DNA from: Bradyrhizobium nivariense
GTDB taxonomy: Bacteria > Pseudomonadota > Alphaproteobacteria > Rhizobiales > Xanthobacteraceae
Reading direction: 5' to 3'
Assembly: GCF_029846715.1 (NCBI RefSeq)
Contig: NZ_JARVWW010000053.1
Location: 1 to 36,771, forward strand
Length of the DNA: 36,771 nt
The notes beneath the pieces are model-generated. The model was given only the letters and a program-made list of their open reading frames with translations, made no database searches and was not told where the DNA came from. The position numbers and the translations under genes are program-made. This document shows positions 1 to 8,597 of this stretch, piece after piece. Each line of letters begins with the position of its first letter. Within the stretch, counting starts at the first letter, position 1.

Positions 1-27
1 AGCAGGCTTCGTGGTAAGCTTGTTCAT
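1..27 (-). CDS. 5' end of a truncated minus-strand ORF (unknown, possibly a transposase)
   Basis: An ATG at 25-27 on the minus strand opens a frame (MNKLTTKPA) that runs off the window edge. Directly upstream is a long inverted repeat (28-39 and 83-94). Nine residues are too few to name a family. The repeat next to the start, beside a degenerate gene, makes a mobile-element gene possible, but that is a guess. Confidence 0.25.
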
Positions 28-94
28 GGCGTAGTCTCCAGTCCGACGCTTCAACGCCGGATGATTCGAGGTTGATCACCCCGGAGACTACGCC
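28..94. repeat. 12-bp perfect inverted repeat with 43-nt loop
   Basis: GGCGTAGTCTCC at 28-39 and its exact reverse complement GGAGACTACGCC at 83-94 enclose 43 bases. The first arm abuts the ATG of the truncated minus-strand ORF, so any transcript of that ORF would carry this hairpin just before its start codon. It could be a terminal repeat of a mobile element, an operator or a leader hairpin. The sequence does not decide between these. Confidence 0.5.
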
Positions 95-120
95 AACCTC
101 AATTCCTACCAACTCCGCGA

Positions 121-141
121 CGGCACCTGTTTACCGTGCCG
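121..141. repeat. small hairpin CGGCAC-N9-GTGCCG
   Basis: Arms CGGCAC (121-126) and GTGCCG (136-141) flank nine bases. It lies past the 3' end of the broken chemotaxis gene, so it could be a weak transcription terminator. No T-run follows on either strand, so the function is uncertain. Confidence 0.3.
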
Positions 142-203
142 AACCAACTAGTCGACATTCGATTTTCCGCGCGCCTTACGCACCCCTGCCACGTTGGTCC
201 CAG

Positions 204-2187
204 TCAAGCCGCTTGGATACCACCCAAGAAGCGGTCTAGCTCGTACTTCAATCGAGAGCTCTCCTCGGACAGCAGTTCGGCAGACGTTAGCACTTGGAGC
301 GAAGCGCCTCCGGTTTCATTCGCCCCATTCGTGACTTCGCGCGCTCTGACCGCCACCTCAGCGGTTCTGGCGGCTGCACCTTGCACATTGAACGCGATCC
401 TTTTGCTTGTTGCCTCTTGATCTCCGACGGAATCGACAACAGCCTTGGCGATTTCCGAGATGCGACCAATGATCATGCCGATTTCGCTGACCGCACAAAC
501 CGACTCGGTTGTGCTGCCTGGATGCCGTCAATGTGCTCGCTAATTTCAACGGTCGCATGCGCAGCTTGCCTGGCGAGATCTTTCACTTCCTGTGCTACGG
601 TCGCAAAACCTTTGCCGAAATCGCCGGCTCGCGCAGCTTCGATCGTGGCATTAAGGGCGAGCAAATTGATTTGCCGTGCGATCCTGGCGATCAATTCAAC
701 TACGCTCCCAATCCGCTCAGCTGCGGTTGCCAGACTGACCATGCGATCATCGCTGAGTTCGACCCTATGAACGGCTTCCCGTGCCATATTAGCGGTTTGT
801 TCCACTTGTCTGCCGATGTTGGCGATCGTTTCCGCCATTTCGCCCGTTGCCGCTGCGACGCGCTGAACGTTGGCGGACGCCTCCTGCGACGAGGCGGCGA
901 CTTCGACCGAGAGTTTCCGGCTGTTAGCGTGAGGCCGCGTGCGGATGCTTCAAGTTCCGAGGAGGCAGACGAGACGCTGTCGGCCACTTTGCCCACAGCA
1001 GCTTCAAATTCGCTGGCTAGTCTGACAAGATCTGCTCTCCGCCGCTCGGCGGCCACACAATCCTGTTCGAGCTTCGCATCTAGTTCGGCCTGGGTCTTCT
1101 CGGAGGCTTTTTGTTTGAACATTTCGACCGCTTTTGCCATCTCGCCAAGTTCATCTTTTCGTTCAACTCCTGGCAAAACGACATCGAATCGGCCCTCGCC
1201 AAGTTGCCGCATGGCGGCCGTCATCGAAGCGACAGTTTTGGCGATACGCTGGCCGCACCACAAGGCAAGTAGGCCAACGAGCAACGTTAGAAGCCCGATC
1301 ATCCAGACAAGCTTGCGCCGAATTTCTTCAGCTCGTCTTTCGGAAGCCTGCGAACGCACGTCCGCTGCAGTCATTAGCTTTACGAGCACGGGGCGAACGC
1401 GCTCGTAGATCTGTCCGAGGTCATCCACTTGGTCGTCTAACGTCTGCTTCGTTACCATAAACGACACGAAACTTGACTTATAGGCGCGGATCAACTCAAT
1501 GATTTGGGATTTCACTTCGGTCGGCAGGTTGGACTGAGCTAGCGTGGTTTCGAACTCCGCTTCTTGGTCCGCCAGTTGATCGCCATATTTCTCTTCGCCC
1601 CGCAAAATGAAATCTTTCTCATGCCGGCGCATCATGAGCAACAAAATCGTGAGCTGTGGCTGGTTCAGCTCTGCGAGACGCTGTTCAACGACATGCACGG
1701 CTTTGCGCAACTTACCCTGAAATCCGTCGTCTTCGTTGAAGCCGACGTTGCGCTGCGCTGTGACCACGTTGTGAAGGCGAGTTGCATAGAGATCGAGAAC
1801 TGGCCGCAACGAGATCGCCTGCCTTAGCGGGTCATCATCTGGCAAGGCCCACACAACTTCTTCGACACGACTCAACTCTGTGAGCTGCCGCTCATAGCTA
1901 TCGGCATACCTCTTGATCCACATTTCGCCGGGCCTGCGAAGGAAGTCGCCCGCAATCTGCCGTGACTCCAAGAATCCCTGCGACAACGATGCGACATGAA
2001 ATCTGAATTTGTTGCTATCATTCCACTCGTTTTCGACTACGCGCGCGTAATATAGGGCGGCCAAACAGATCGCGCCCGTGACAAGGATTCCGCAGGTACC
2101 GAGCAGTGCCATTTGGCTGCGTAATCCAATGCGGAAGTCCCGGAAGAGCCTTGATCGTTCCCGGCTAAAGATCGCAGTCATGCTCAT
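204..2187 (-). pseudogene. methyl-accepting chemotaxis protein with HBM and HAMP domains, broken by two frameshifts
   Basis: The first frame (2187 down to about 915) encodes a cytoplasmic N-terminus, a membrane helix at residues 26-48, a helical periplasmic part of HBM type (MRRHEKDFILRGEEKY near 186-201), a second helix at 292-312 and a HAMP domain at about 313-365. It then leaves the family sequence after LTLTAGNSR. The signalling domain resumes in a second frame (LSVEVAASSQEAS, then the conserved hairpin tip INLLALNATIEAARAGDFGK). It switches again near 508-518, just after EHIDGIQAA, to a third frame that continues TESVCAVSEIGMIIGRI and ends at 204. Each shift is repaired by a one- or two-base change, so this was an intact receptor of roughly 660 residues. 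The start has a GGAAAT ribosome site. Without programmed frameshifting, the product would be a membrane sensor lacking its kinase-control tip. Sequencing error is the main alternative. Confidence 0.85.
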
Positions 2188-2702
2188 TTTTATTTCCTAA
2201 ATGAGTTGGTGCCTCGGCGCGGCTGGTTGGCGCGAGTCCGAGTGGACGCTTATCAATTTGGACTAACGGGAGGGCTTGACCTGCTTCGTTCGGCCGATGA
2301 CGAGCGCGAGTTATTCTAGATTGATTTCAAAATCCTGAACTCGCGGTCTCTCGTTGACTAGCGATAGTTCGAAATCACGCTCGCATTGGGTTGGCGCAAA
2401 CCAATTCGAGACGCGTATCGCGATAGTCGATCCCCTCAACGCCGGATTTAGGCGCGAGAGGATGAATCGGCGCCGAAAAACGCAGCATCTTTCCAATGCT
2501 CGAGCTTGCCAAATTATTTTGCAGGAAGGTTTCGATAGGATCTTCTTCGTCCCTTAAGACGTTCGGCTGATACGCCTGTCATAGCAGTCCGCGATTTCTA
2601 GCAGCCTCTCCCCGGCCCTCAATACCTCTTCGTCACCAGCCCCCATCCACCGAACGATAGGAAATTTCTGATCGCACCCTGTTCGTCAGATGGCGTCCGA
2701 AC
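2188..2702. other. intergenic region, no recognised gene
   Basis: 515 bases lie between the panC stop and the chemotaxis pseudogene start. Short open frames exist on both strands (minus 2311-2496, plus 2354-2557) but neither resembles a known protein or has a convincing ribosome site. The region should carry the promoter of the chemotaxis gene; I see no clear one. Confidence 0.4.
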
Positions 2703-3554
2703 CTAAGAAGCCGGTAACGACAGTATCACGTTATCGATCAGGCGAGTCGAGCCGACATAGGCTGCGGCGCAGAGTGCTGCCGTGCGCCGCAGTGGACTCT
2801 CAGCGGGTTTAAGCGTATCTGCATCGACGAGTTCGATGTACTGCAGCCGATCCACTGTTGCTAGATGCTTCTTTGCGATCGCAATCAGCTTTCCGATCTC
2901 ACGCTCTCCTGCGCGGAACTGATCTTCTGCTTCGAACAGTCCACGACTAATTGCAAGGGCGCGCCGCCGTTCTTCCGCGCGAAGATAGCGGTTGCGACTG
3001 CTCATAGCGAGTCCATCGTGCTCGCGAACTGTTGCCACGGCGACGATCTCAATCGGCAGATTGAGATCTACGGTCATGCGGCGGACTACCGCGCACTGCT
3101 GAAAATCCTTTTGTCCGAAAAACGCGACATCCGGCTGCACTATATTGAACAGCTTGGATACGACGGTCGCAACACCTCGAAAGTGTCCAGGCCTGAAAGC
3201 TCCGCACAGCGGTCTTGCGAGCTCGCCCGGTTCGATAAAGGTATCAAATTGAGCCGGATAGATCTCTTCTACGCCCGGCACGAAGACGATTGCTGCCCCG
3301 GCATCACGACACAGCTGCTCGTCGCGGAGAAAGTCGCGCGGATAGGTGCTAAGATCCTCATTTGGTCCGAACTGAGTGGGATTGACGAAGATGCTAACGA
3401 CGGTGACGTCGCACTTTCCCCGGCTCGCCTCAACCAGCGCCAAGTGGCCGTCGTGTAGGTAACCCATGGTTGGGACGAACCCGATGCGGCGATTGTTCCT
3501 GCGAGCATCTGCGAGGACGCGGCGCAGTTCAGCGACTGTCGTTAGGGTTTGCAT
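2703..3554 (-). CDS. panC: pantothenate synthetase PanC
   Basis: PanC is the cytosolic ligase that joins pantoate and beta-alanine, using ATP, to make pantothenate (vitamin B5). From the chosen ATG it is 283 residues, the usual length. It shows the HIGH-like nucleotide motif HDGH (34-37) in VPTMGYLHDGH, the pantoate-site stretch FVNPTQFGPNEDL (56-68), FFGQKDFQQ (146-153) and a KMSKS-like loop AMSSRN (183-188). The frame stays open upstream to 3752, but that extension overlaps panB and has no family similarity, so the ATG at 3554 is preferred. It lies 13 bases after the panB stop, so panB-panC is one transcription unit. No lesion is visible. Beta-alanine could come from the panD gene at 21.8 kb in the same window. 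Confidence 0.95.
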   Translation of the reverse strand: MQTLTTVAELRRVLADARRNNRRIGFVPTMGYLHDGHLALVEASRGKCDVTVVSIFVNPTQFGPNEDLSTYPRDFLRDEQLCRDAGAAIVFVPGVEEIYPAQFDTFIEPGELARPLCGAFRPGHFRGVATVVSKLFNIVQPDVAFFGQKDFQQCAVVRRMTVDLNLPIEIVAVATVREHDGLAMSSRNRYLRAEERRRALAISRGLFEAEDQFRAGEREIGKLIAIAKKHLATVDRLQYIELVDADTLKPAESPLRRTAALCAAAYVGSTRLIDNVILSLPAS

Positions 3555-3567
3555 GTTTTGCTTGGCG

Positions 3568-4440
3568 TCAGGTTGAGTTGGAGGGCGTCCAGCGCGCGAT
3601 TGCTTCCCGAACCTCGTCGGAAACCCGATAGGACTCTTGTGGCGCCGGGAAGGCACCGTTACGGACATCAGCGCCCCATCGCGACAGAGCCTCCTGCAAC
3701 AGCTGGAAACCGTCTGCATAGGCGCGAACAAACTTCGGGCGATGGCCTTCAATCAGGCCTAGAACATCGTGGAATACAAGGACCTGCCCTGAGCAACTAG
3801 GCCCCGCGCCAATTCCGATGGTGGGTATCGTTAAAGATTCGGTTGCTCGCGCAGCGAGCTCGGCCGGGATGCCTTCCAGGACCAGAGCAAAACAGCCGGC
3901 CTCCTGGAGACGTTGGGCGTCATTGAGCAGACGCAAGGCGTCATCGGCTTTCCGGCCCTGCACCTTAAAACCCCCCATGACGTTGACGCTCTGGGGTGTA
4001 AGACCGAGGTGACCCATTACAGGGATTTCGCAATCGACCAACGCGCGTACCATTTCAACACGCTTGGCACCCCCTTCAAGCTTCACGGCGTCAGCGCCAC
4101 GCTGAAGGAAGCTTCCAGCATTGCGGATCGTCTCCGCGGAACTGAGATGAAAGCTAAGAAAGGGCATGTCGGCGACGAGCAGGGCATGGGGCCTTGTGCG
4201 CGCAACGGCCTCTAAGTGATGGCTCATCATGGCCATGCTCACCGGCAACGTGGCATCAAAGCCAAGGCAGACATTGCCAACGCTATCCCCGACAAGGATG
4301 ATATCGACGATGGTGTTGGCAATGCGCGCTGTGACCGCGTCATAAGCGGTGGTCATTACCACGCGCCGTCCCTCCTGCTTCCATCGCTGGAGCATAGGAA
4401 TTGTGACACGTTCAACAGGCTGCCCCGAACTGTGGCTCAT
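3568..4440 (-). CDS. panB: 3-methyl-2-oxobutanoate hydroxymethyltransferase PanB
   Basis: PanB transfers a hydroxymethyl group from methylene-tetrahydrofolate to 2-oxoisovalerate, giving ketopantoate, the first committed step to pantothenate. Family signatures are visible: TAYDAVTARIA near the N-terminus, the metal-site motif LVGDSVGN, LEGG, the loop MGHLGLTPQSVN, FKVQGR, LVLEGIPAE and IGIGAGPSCSGQ. Two in-frame starts are possible, ATG at 4440 (290 residues) and ATG at 4476 (302 residues). I favour 4440 because a likely -10 element (4481-4486) would place the transcript start close to 4476. It is first gene of the panB-panC pair. Ketopantoate reductase (panE) is not in the window and must be supplied elsewhere or by IlvC. 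Confidence 0.94.
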   Translation of the reverse strand: MSHSSGQPVERVTIPMLQRWKQEGRRVVMTTAYDAVTARIANTIVDIILVGDSVGNVCLGFDATLPVSMAMMSHHLEAVARTRPHALLVADMPFLSFHLSSAETIRNAGSFLQRGADAVKLEGGAKRVEMVRALVDCEIPVMGHLGLTPQSVNVMGGFKVQGRKADDALRLLNDAQRLQEAGCFALVLEGIPAELAARATESLTIPTIGIGAGPSCSGQVLVFHDVLGLIEGHRPKFVRAYADGFQLLQEALSRWGADVRNGAFPAPQESYRVSDEVREAIARWTPSNST

Positions 4441-4480
4441 TTTCAGGTACCCTGCCCCCTTAGTCCCTCCTGTCATCGCT

Positions 4481-4509
4481 TCCTAGGGAAGAAGTGACAA
4501 CACTGTCAA
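4481..4509 (-). promoter_or_regulatory. candidate panBC promoter with inverted repeat
   Basis: On the minus strand TTGACA (4504-4509) is a perfect -35 hexamer, followed after 17 bases by a weak -10, CTAGGA (4481-4486). The -35 is half of an inverted repeat, TGACA-ACAC-TGTCA (4495-4508), so a repressor could bind over it. Inference from sequence only. Confidence 0.4.
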
Positions 4510-4899
4510 TGGGGGCGGAGTAGAAGGATGTACCCCCTTTCAAAAGCTTAGAGAAGAACGGGACAAAAACTTCTAATGGTCGCGCAATCATCGACCAAAC
4601 CTTCTCGTCCGCAACAAGAAAGACGCGTTTGCCCAGCATTTGAGACCTGCTGCTGAGACGATTGATTTGGAAAGAGATTCGGCGAGCTTGTGCAAATCCG
4701 CCCGCTCATCAAGAAACGACATCAGAAGTCTGGCGCCTCTGCTGACTGTAACAAGAGCGTCTGACTGACAGGTGCAACTCGAAACACACAATGCTTCCTT
4801 GTTGAAAGATAGCGGATTCATCGCCGCCAGCGCGCGGGGCTCCTCGACTCCATGCCGAAGGAAATCTGGCTCTATTTCGCAGCAGAGACAACGAACCCT
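4510..4899. other. region without a confident gene
   Basis: A 77-codon minus frame (4588-4821) contains a plausible helical stretch (LLMSFLDERADLHKLAESL) but has no family I recognise and no good ribosome site. It may be a remnant. Nothing else stands out. Confidence 0.3.
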
Positions 4900-5109
4900 C
4901 TAGATTGTTGGTGAAGAGGCTCGTTGCGCTGTGGTTAGATCGAGCCAACCGAATGGGTTCCAGACCAGGAACGGCCACAAGAAACACAACGTGAGGACCG
5001 AGTCAGGGATCAGAGTTGAGCGAAAGGGGTCAGGTGGAAGCTTGCTTCCACCACGCCTCCTCATCCTGTAGTCATTGAAGTCGATGATTGTTGCTGAGGT
5101 CTCTGTCAC
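4900..5109 (-). CDS. small protein with hydrophobic C-terminal half (unknown function)
   Basis: This is a 69-residue frame with a GTG start preceded by GGTGAAG. The N-terminus (TETSATIIDFNDYRMRRR) is polar and basic. The second half (VLTLCFLWPFLVWNPFGWL) is very hydrophobic and tryptophan-rich, enough for one short membrane segment. I recall similar short proteins starting with T-x-TSATIIDF from Bradyrhizobium genomes, but no function is known to me. It lies downstream of the 61-residue zinc-ribbon-like gene on the same strand, about 115 bases away, and may share its transcript. The GTG start and short length leave some doubt. Confidence 0.45.
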   Translation of the reverse strand: MTETSATIIDFNDYRMRRRGGSKLPPDPFRSTLIPDSVLTLCFLWPFLVWNPFGWLDLTTAQRASSPTI

Positions 5110-5223
5110 TTGACGTCTTCACCATGCAAGATGCCGGATGCAATGCCACGGCTAGGTTCGATTCTGTCCGGTTAGTGCTTCTTCTGGCGTAGTTAGCTGC
5201 CGCGCGCGACTCGGTCTCACGAA

Positions 5224-5409
5224 TTACGCTGCCCGCAGCCAGCAGATCCATTTGCGGTCGGCCTCCCGCCGCTTCTTTAAGCGATCGACGCATTTCTTCG
5301 AGCAAAGGGCTGTTCGCCAGCAGTAGTAGCGGATCAGCCCGAACTTTCCGCCGCATATGGCGCAGCACCTTCCTGAGGTGTCGCGGGAATTCTGGGGACT
5401 GTTGTGCAT
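5224..5409 (-). CDS. small Cys-rich (zinc-ribbon-like) protein
   Basis: A 61-residue basic protein. Two Cys pairs, CAIC (residues 16-19) and C...C around ALCSKKC (36-40), give a C-x2-C...C-x3-C arrangement that could hold a zinc ion. It then continues VDRLKKRREADRKW, a positively charged helix. A strong ribosome site, GAGGAGA, lies six bases before the ATG. Similar short proteins (CAICGGKFGL-RYY-WRT-LCSKKC) occur in Bradyrhizobium as unnamed proteins. The IS66 element is inserted about 115 bases upstream of this start, so its promoter may have been displaced or replaced. Function unknown; nucleic-acid binding is a guess. Confidence 0.65.
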   Translation of the reverse strand: MHNSPQNSRDTSGRCCAICGGKFGLIRYYCWRTALCSKKCVDRLKKRREADRKWICWLRAA

Positions 5410-5516
5410 CGTCTTCTCCTCTACGCGTTACGTGGAAGCCCCTAGATTCGTTTCGCCGCAGCCATACGCCCGCGCGAAGCGCGGCGACGGCGATCTCGAT
5501 GTACTTGCGGCATATA

Positions 5517-5524
5517 GAACATTA
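5517..5524. repeat. left target-site duplication of the IS66 element (GAACATTA)
   Basis: GAACATTA at 5517-5524 is repeated exactly at 8684-8691, on the other side of the element. Eight bases is the duplication size known for IS66-family transposition. Confidence 0.95.
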
Positions 5525-5555
5525 GTAACCGGTATGAGCTCCCACGTCCGCAGGA

Positions 5556-6179
5556 TTAGCGGGCGCGTGCGTAGCGGATGGGCATCCAGTGCTGGCGCAG
5601 GGCCTCGACGACGGCTGGGATATCGAGGTAGGCGTTACGGAGGAAATCCTCGGTCTCGCGGCCGCTTCGCGGCGACCCGAGCAGCGGACGGCCCTGATCG
5701 TCGCGACAGTGCAGCAGGATGGGCAGCAGCAGGCCGTGATTGACGTTTCTGGCGTCCAGCAACGGCGCCCACACCGACAGCCTGAGCCGTATCGCGGCAT
5801 AGAAGCCCTGGCACCATGGACGCGCATCGATATTGCCATTGGCTTCACGCCGGTGCATCGGCGCGAACTGGCGAGGCGTGGTCGAAAGGATCTGGCTGAT
5901 CTCGTTATGACGCAGCACGACGGCGGAAATCGCCGCGAACTCCGGGGTGCCGCCGTGGTTGAAAGCATCAGCATCGATGGCGAGCAGCGGGCAGATCCAG
6001 TCGAGTGGGCTCATTGACACCGGTCCAGCCACGATCGCGGCGACGTAGCCGTCGAGCATGGGAATGCTGGTGGCGGCAGGATGCCGATCGACGCGAGCCT
6101 GCAGCCACCGCTCGAGTTCCTCAAGCGGCATCGCGGCGGCCGCCATCGACGGCGCGGCCTTATGGCGGCGCGAGCTCAT
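5556..6179 (-). CDS. UPF0149/YecA-like passenger protein of the IS66 element
   Basis: A 207-residue protein resembling the UPF0149 (YecA-like) family: an N-terminal segment MPLEELERWLQARVDR, then MLDGYVAAIVAGPVSMSPLDWICPLL, the characteristic hydrophobic helical repeat of that family. It also has W-C-x-GF near WCQGFYAAIRLR. I see no SEC-C zinc motif at its C-terminus. Its ATG overlaps the tnpC stop as ATGA (6176-6179), so translation is coupled, and it ends only 31 bases from the left tip of the element. It is therefore cargo or an accessory gene of the transposon rather than a host gene. Comparable genes are found next to tnpC in other rhizobial IS66 copies, as far as I recall. Its role in transposition is unknown. 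Confidence 0.8.
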   Translation of the reverse strand: MSSRRHKAAPSMAAAAMPLEELERWLQARVDRHPAATSIPMLDGYVAAIVAGPVSMSPLDWICPLLAIDADAFNHGGTPEFAAISAVVLRHNEISQILSTTPRQFAPMHRREANGNIDARPWCQGFYAAIRLRLSVWAPLLDARNVNHGLLLPILLHCRDDQGRPLLGSPRSGRETEDFLRNAYLDIPAVVEALRQHWMPIRYARAR

Positions 6180-7735
6180 GCCACGGCCTGTGCGGTACGC
6201 TGGCGCGCCGCCTTCCAGTTCCAGGCCAGCAGCTCGTGCAGCTGATGGCTCTTGGTTCGCCCGGACACGATGCGCTCCAGCACGTCGGCCAGGTAGGCCT
6301 GCGGATCGAGCTCATGAAGTTTTGCCGCGTTCACGATCGACGCCAGGATTGCCCAGCTCTCGGCACCGCCCTCGCTGCCGCTGAACAATGAGTTGCGTCT
6401 TCCCATGGCAATCGGGCGCATGGAACGCTCGACCGCATTGCTGTCGACCTCGACGCGGCCGTCGCGGAGAAACAGCGTCAACCCGTCCCAATGGTTAAGC
6501 GCATAGTTGATCGCCTCTGTCAGCTTCGACTGCGAGAAGAGCTGGTCGACCATGGCGATCAGCCGCGCCCTGAGCGCCTCCATCAACGGAGCGGCCTTGG
6601 TGCGGCGGGCGGCCAGCCGCTGCTCCGCACTGCTGCCGCGGATCCCTGCCTCGATCGCATAGACCGCTTGCAGCCGTTCGATCACCTCGCGCGCGAACGG
6701 CGACTGCGTCGTTTTGAACACCTCGACGAATTTGCGTCGGGCATGGGCGAGACAAAAGGCGAGCTGGATCGCGCCGCCGTGACCGCGGGCGAGCGCCTTG
6801 TAGGCGGCATAACCGTCCACCTGCAGAATGCCGGAAAAGCCCGTCAATTGTCTGGCGATCTCCTCGGTGCCGCGGCCGTCGGCGAACACATAGGCAACCG
6901 CCGGCGGCGAGGGCCCGCCCAAGGGGCGGTCATCCATGGCATGCGCCCAGAACTGGCAGATGCGGGGGCGATGTCGTCCGGGATCGAGCACCGGCATCGG
7001 TGTCTCGTCGCAGAATACCCGCGTCGCGGCCTGGATCATCCGCAGCTGCAGCTCATAGAGGCTTTTGAGCCACCAGGCGGCGCGCTTCACCCAGCCGGCG
7101 AGCGTCGCACGGTCGAGCTGGATGCCCTGGCCGGCCAGGATCTGCACCTGCCGGTACAGCGGCAAATACCAGGCGAACTTGGAGACCACCACGTGGGTCA
7201 CCAGCGCCGTCGACGCCATGCCGCCCTCGATCAGGCGCGGCAGCACCTTCGCCTGGACCACGCCATCGGTGCAGCCGCGGCAGCCGTATTTGGGACGGAT
7301 CGTGCGCAGCATCCGCAGGATCGCTGGAATCACGTCCAACACCTCGCTGATGTCCTCGCCGATCTTGTGCAGCTGGCCCTGGCAGCACGGGCACGCACTC
7401 GTCTCCGGCTCCAGCACCTGCTCACAGCGTGGCAGGTGCTTAGGCAGCGTCCCAATGTTGCGGCGCGCCTTCTTGCGCGGCTTATCAGACGGCTTCGCCG
7501 CAGGCGCATCGTCGTTGGCAGCGGCAGGCGGGGTGGCGCCGGTCTCAAGGTCGTCAAGCTCAAGCGCGAGTTGCTCGGCCACGAGCGTGGCAAGCCGCTC
7601 CGAGCGCTTCCCGAAGATCATCTCCTTGAGCGTCCGCATCGCCACGCGCAGCTTCTCGTTCTCGGCGTCAAGCGCGAGCACCATCTCGGTCAGAGCCGCC
7701 GTATCGGTCGGGAGGGCATCGGGGCGAATCGCCAT
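6176..7735 (-). CDS. tnpC: IS66 transposase TnpC (DDE)
   Basis: The main IS66 transposase, about 519 residues from ATG 7735 (an alternative ATG at 7750 adds five). It has an N-terminal coiled-coil/leucine-rich helix (LTEMVLALDAENEKLRVAMRTLKEMIFGKRSERL), a cysteine zinc-binding part (CPCC, then CRGC), and a catalytic core with the three acidic residues in FCDETPMPVLD, LQVDGYAAY and DSNAVERSMRPIAMGRRN. It ends with the usual IS66 C-terminal region (LASIVNAAKLHELDPQAYLADVLERI). The open frame continues upstream to 8218 but that part overlaps tnpB in another frame and is not coding. No lesion is seen. The stop overlaps the start of the passenger gene. A long antisense open frame (6491-7741, plus strand) is a shadow of this GC-rich gene. 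Confidence 0.95.
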   Translation of the reverse strand: MAIRPDALPTDTAALTEMVLALDAENEKLRVAMRTLKEMIFGKRSERLATLVAEQLALELDDLETGATPPAAANDDAPAAKPSDKPRKKARRNIGTLPKHLPRCEQVLEPETSACPCCQGQLHKIGEDISEVLDVIPAILRMLRTIRPKYGCRGCTDGVVQAKVLPRLIEGGMASTALVTHVVVSKFAWYLPLYRQVQILAGQGIQLDRATLAGWVKRAAWWLKSLYELQLRMIQAATRVFCDETPMPVLDPGRHRPRICQFWAHAMDDRPLGGPSPPAVAYVFADGRGTEEIARQLTGFSGILQVDGYAAYKALARGHGGAIQLAFCLAHARRKFVEVFKTTQSPFAREVIERLQAVYAIEAGIRGSSAEQRLAARRTKAAPLMEALRARLIAMVDQLFSQSKLTEAINYALNHWDGLTLFLRDGRVEVDSNAVERSMRPIAMGRRNSLFSGSEGGAESWAILASIVNAAKLHELDPQAYLADVLERIVSGRTKSHQLHELLAWNWKAARQRTAQAVA

Positions 7736-7785
7736 GAATAGACGATACATCCGCGCGCCACATGCTCCAGCGAAATCCTCGCCTC

Positions 7786-8139
7786 TCAGCCAACAACCGC
7801 CGGCTGCTTCACCGGCTTGTGTGAGACACGCGTCCACTCGAGTCCGTCGAGCAGCATCGCGAGCTGTGTCGCACTCAGATGCGCCACGCCATCGCGGATC
7901 GGCGGCCAAGTGAAACGCCCTTGGTGCAACCACTTCGTCACCAGCACCATGCCGCTGCCGTCCCACGCCAGAAGCTTCACTCTGTCCATGCGCTTGCTGC
8001 GGAACACAAAGACGTCGCCACAATACGGGTTCGCGCGCAGTGCTTCGCTCACCAGCGCCGACAGCGTGTGGACCGACTTGCGAAAGTCGACCGGCTGCGT
8101 CGCAAGCACCACCTTGAGGTCGGAGCGTAGTGCAATCAC
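7786..8139 (-). CDS. tnpB: IS66 accessory protein TnpB
   Basis: 117 residues from a GTG at 8137-8139. The sequence is the classic IS66 Orf2 pattern: VDFRKSVHTLSALV, NPYCGDVFVFRSKRMDRVKLLAWDGSGMVLVTKWL and FTWPPIRDG. The GTG start overlaps the tnpA stop as GTGA (8136-8139), so the two are translationally coupled. The open frame extends upstream to 8403 but that part lies inside tnpA and lacks family similarity. The protein is needed for IS66 transposition, but its biochemical activity is not established. Confidence 0.95.
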   Translation of the reverse strand: MIALRSDLKVVLATQPVDFRKSVHTLSALVSEALRANPYCGDVFVFRSKRMDRVKLLAWDGSGMVLVTKWLHQGRFTWPPIRDGVAHLSATQLAMLLDGLEWTRVSHKPVKQPAVVG

Positions 8140-8597
8140 CGGATGCCCCGAAGCGCCGACAGTACCGTCGAAAGTGTCGCCAGCTCCACGCCCGGCTCGA
8201 CCCGGATGCGCGCCCCACTCAGCTCGATCTCGATCACCCCGCAGGCCTTGGTCGGCGAGGCGGTGATCTCCAAAGGCCTCGTCTGTGCCGGCGAAATGCG
8301 CTTGGACTCGTCGGCCGTCTCGCCGTCGCTCTCGGCACCAATTTGGATCGGCACGAAGCTCGGCGCCTTGCCGGCCACCACCGCCGCAACCTGGCGGCGC
8401 CACACCGTGAGCAGCCCGCGGGAAACGCCATTGCGTCGCGCCACCTCGGAGATGTTCGCACCTTCTTCAAAGCTCTCCGCCGCGATCCGGGCCTTCTCCT
8501 CGCCCGTCCATCGTCGCCGCCGGCGCTCCCCGGTGATTACCTCGACGCGACGATAGGAATCGCCTTCATGCCTGGCATCAAGTATGGCATTTGCCAC
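8136..8597 (-). CDS. tnpA: IS66 accessory protein TnpA (helix-turn-helix)
   Basis: The first gene of the element. A GTG at 8597 follows a perfect GGAGG (8605-8609) at seven bases, so I choose it (153 residues). An ATG at 8624 and a TTG at 8645 are longer alternatives without a good ribosome site. The protein has an N-terminal helix-turn-helix: RRRRWTGEEKARIAAESFEEG then NISEVARRNGVSRGLLTVWRRQ, typical of IS66 Orf1 and IS3-like OrfA proteins. The C-terminal part IEIELSGARIRVEPGVELATLSTVLSALR is also diagnostic of IS66 TnpA. It probably binds the element ends. The stop is shared with the tnpB start. Confidence 0.94.
   Translation of the reverse strand: MANAILDARHEGDSYRRVEVITGERRRRRWTGEEKARIAAESFEEGANISEVARRNGVSRGLLTVWRRQVAAVVAGKAPSFVPIQIGAESDGETADESKRISPAQTRPLEITASPTKACGVIEIELSGARIRVEPGVELATLSTVLSALRGIR

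Noticed and set aside
5072..5368. 98-codon minus-strand frame
   Set aside because: It overlaps the 61-residue Cys-rich gene in another frame and has no ribosome site as good as GAGGAGA.
6491..7741. 416-codon plus-strand open frame
   Set aside because: It lies antisense to tnpC, is Arg/His/Leu-rich with no family motif, and is a usual shadow of a GC-rich gene.
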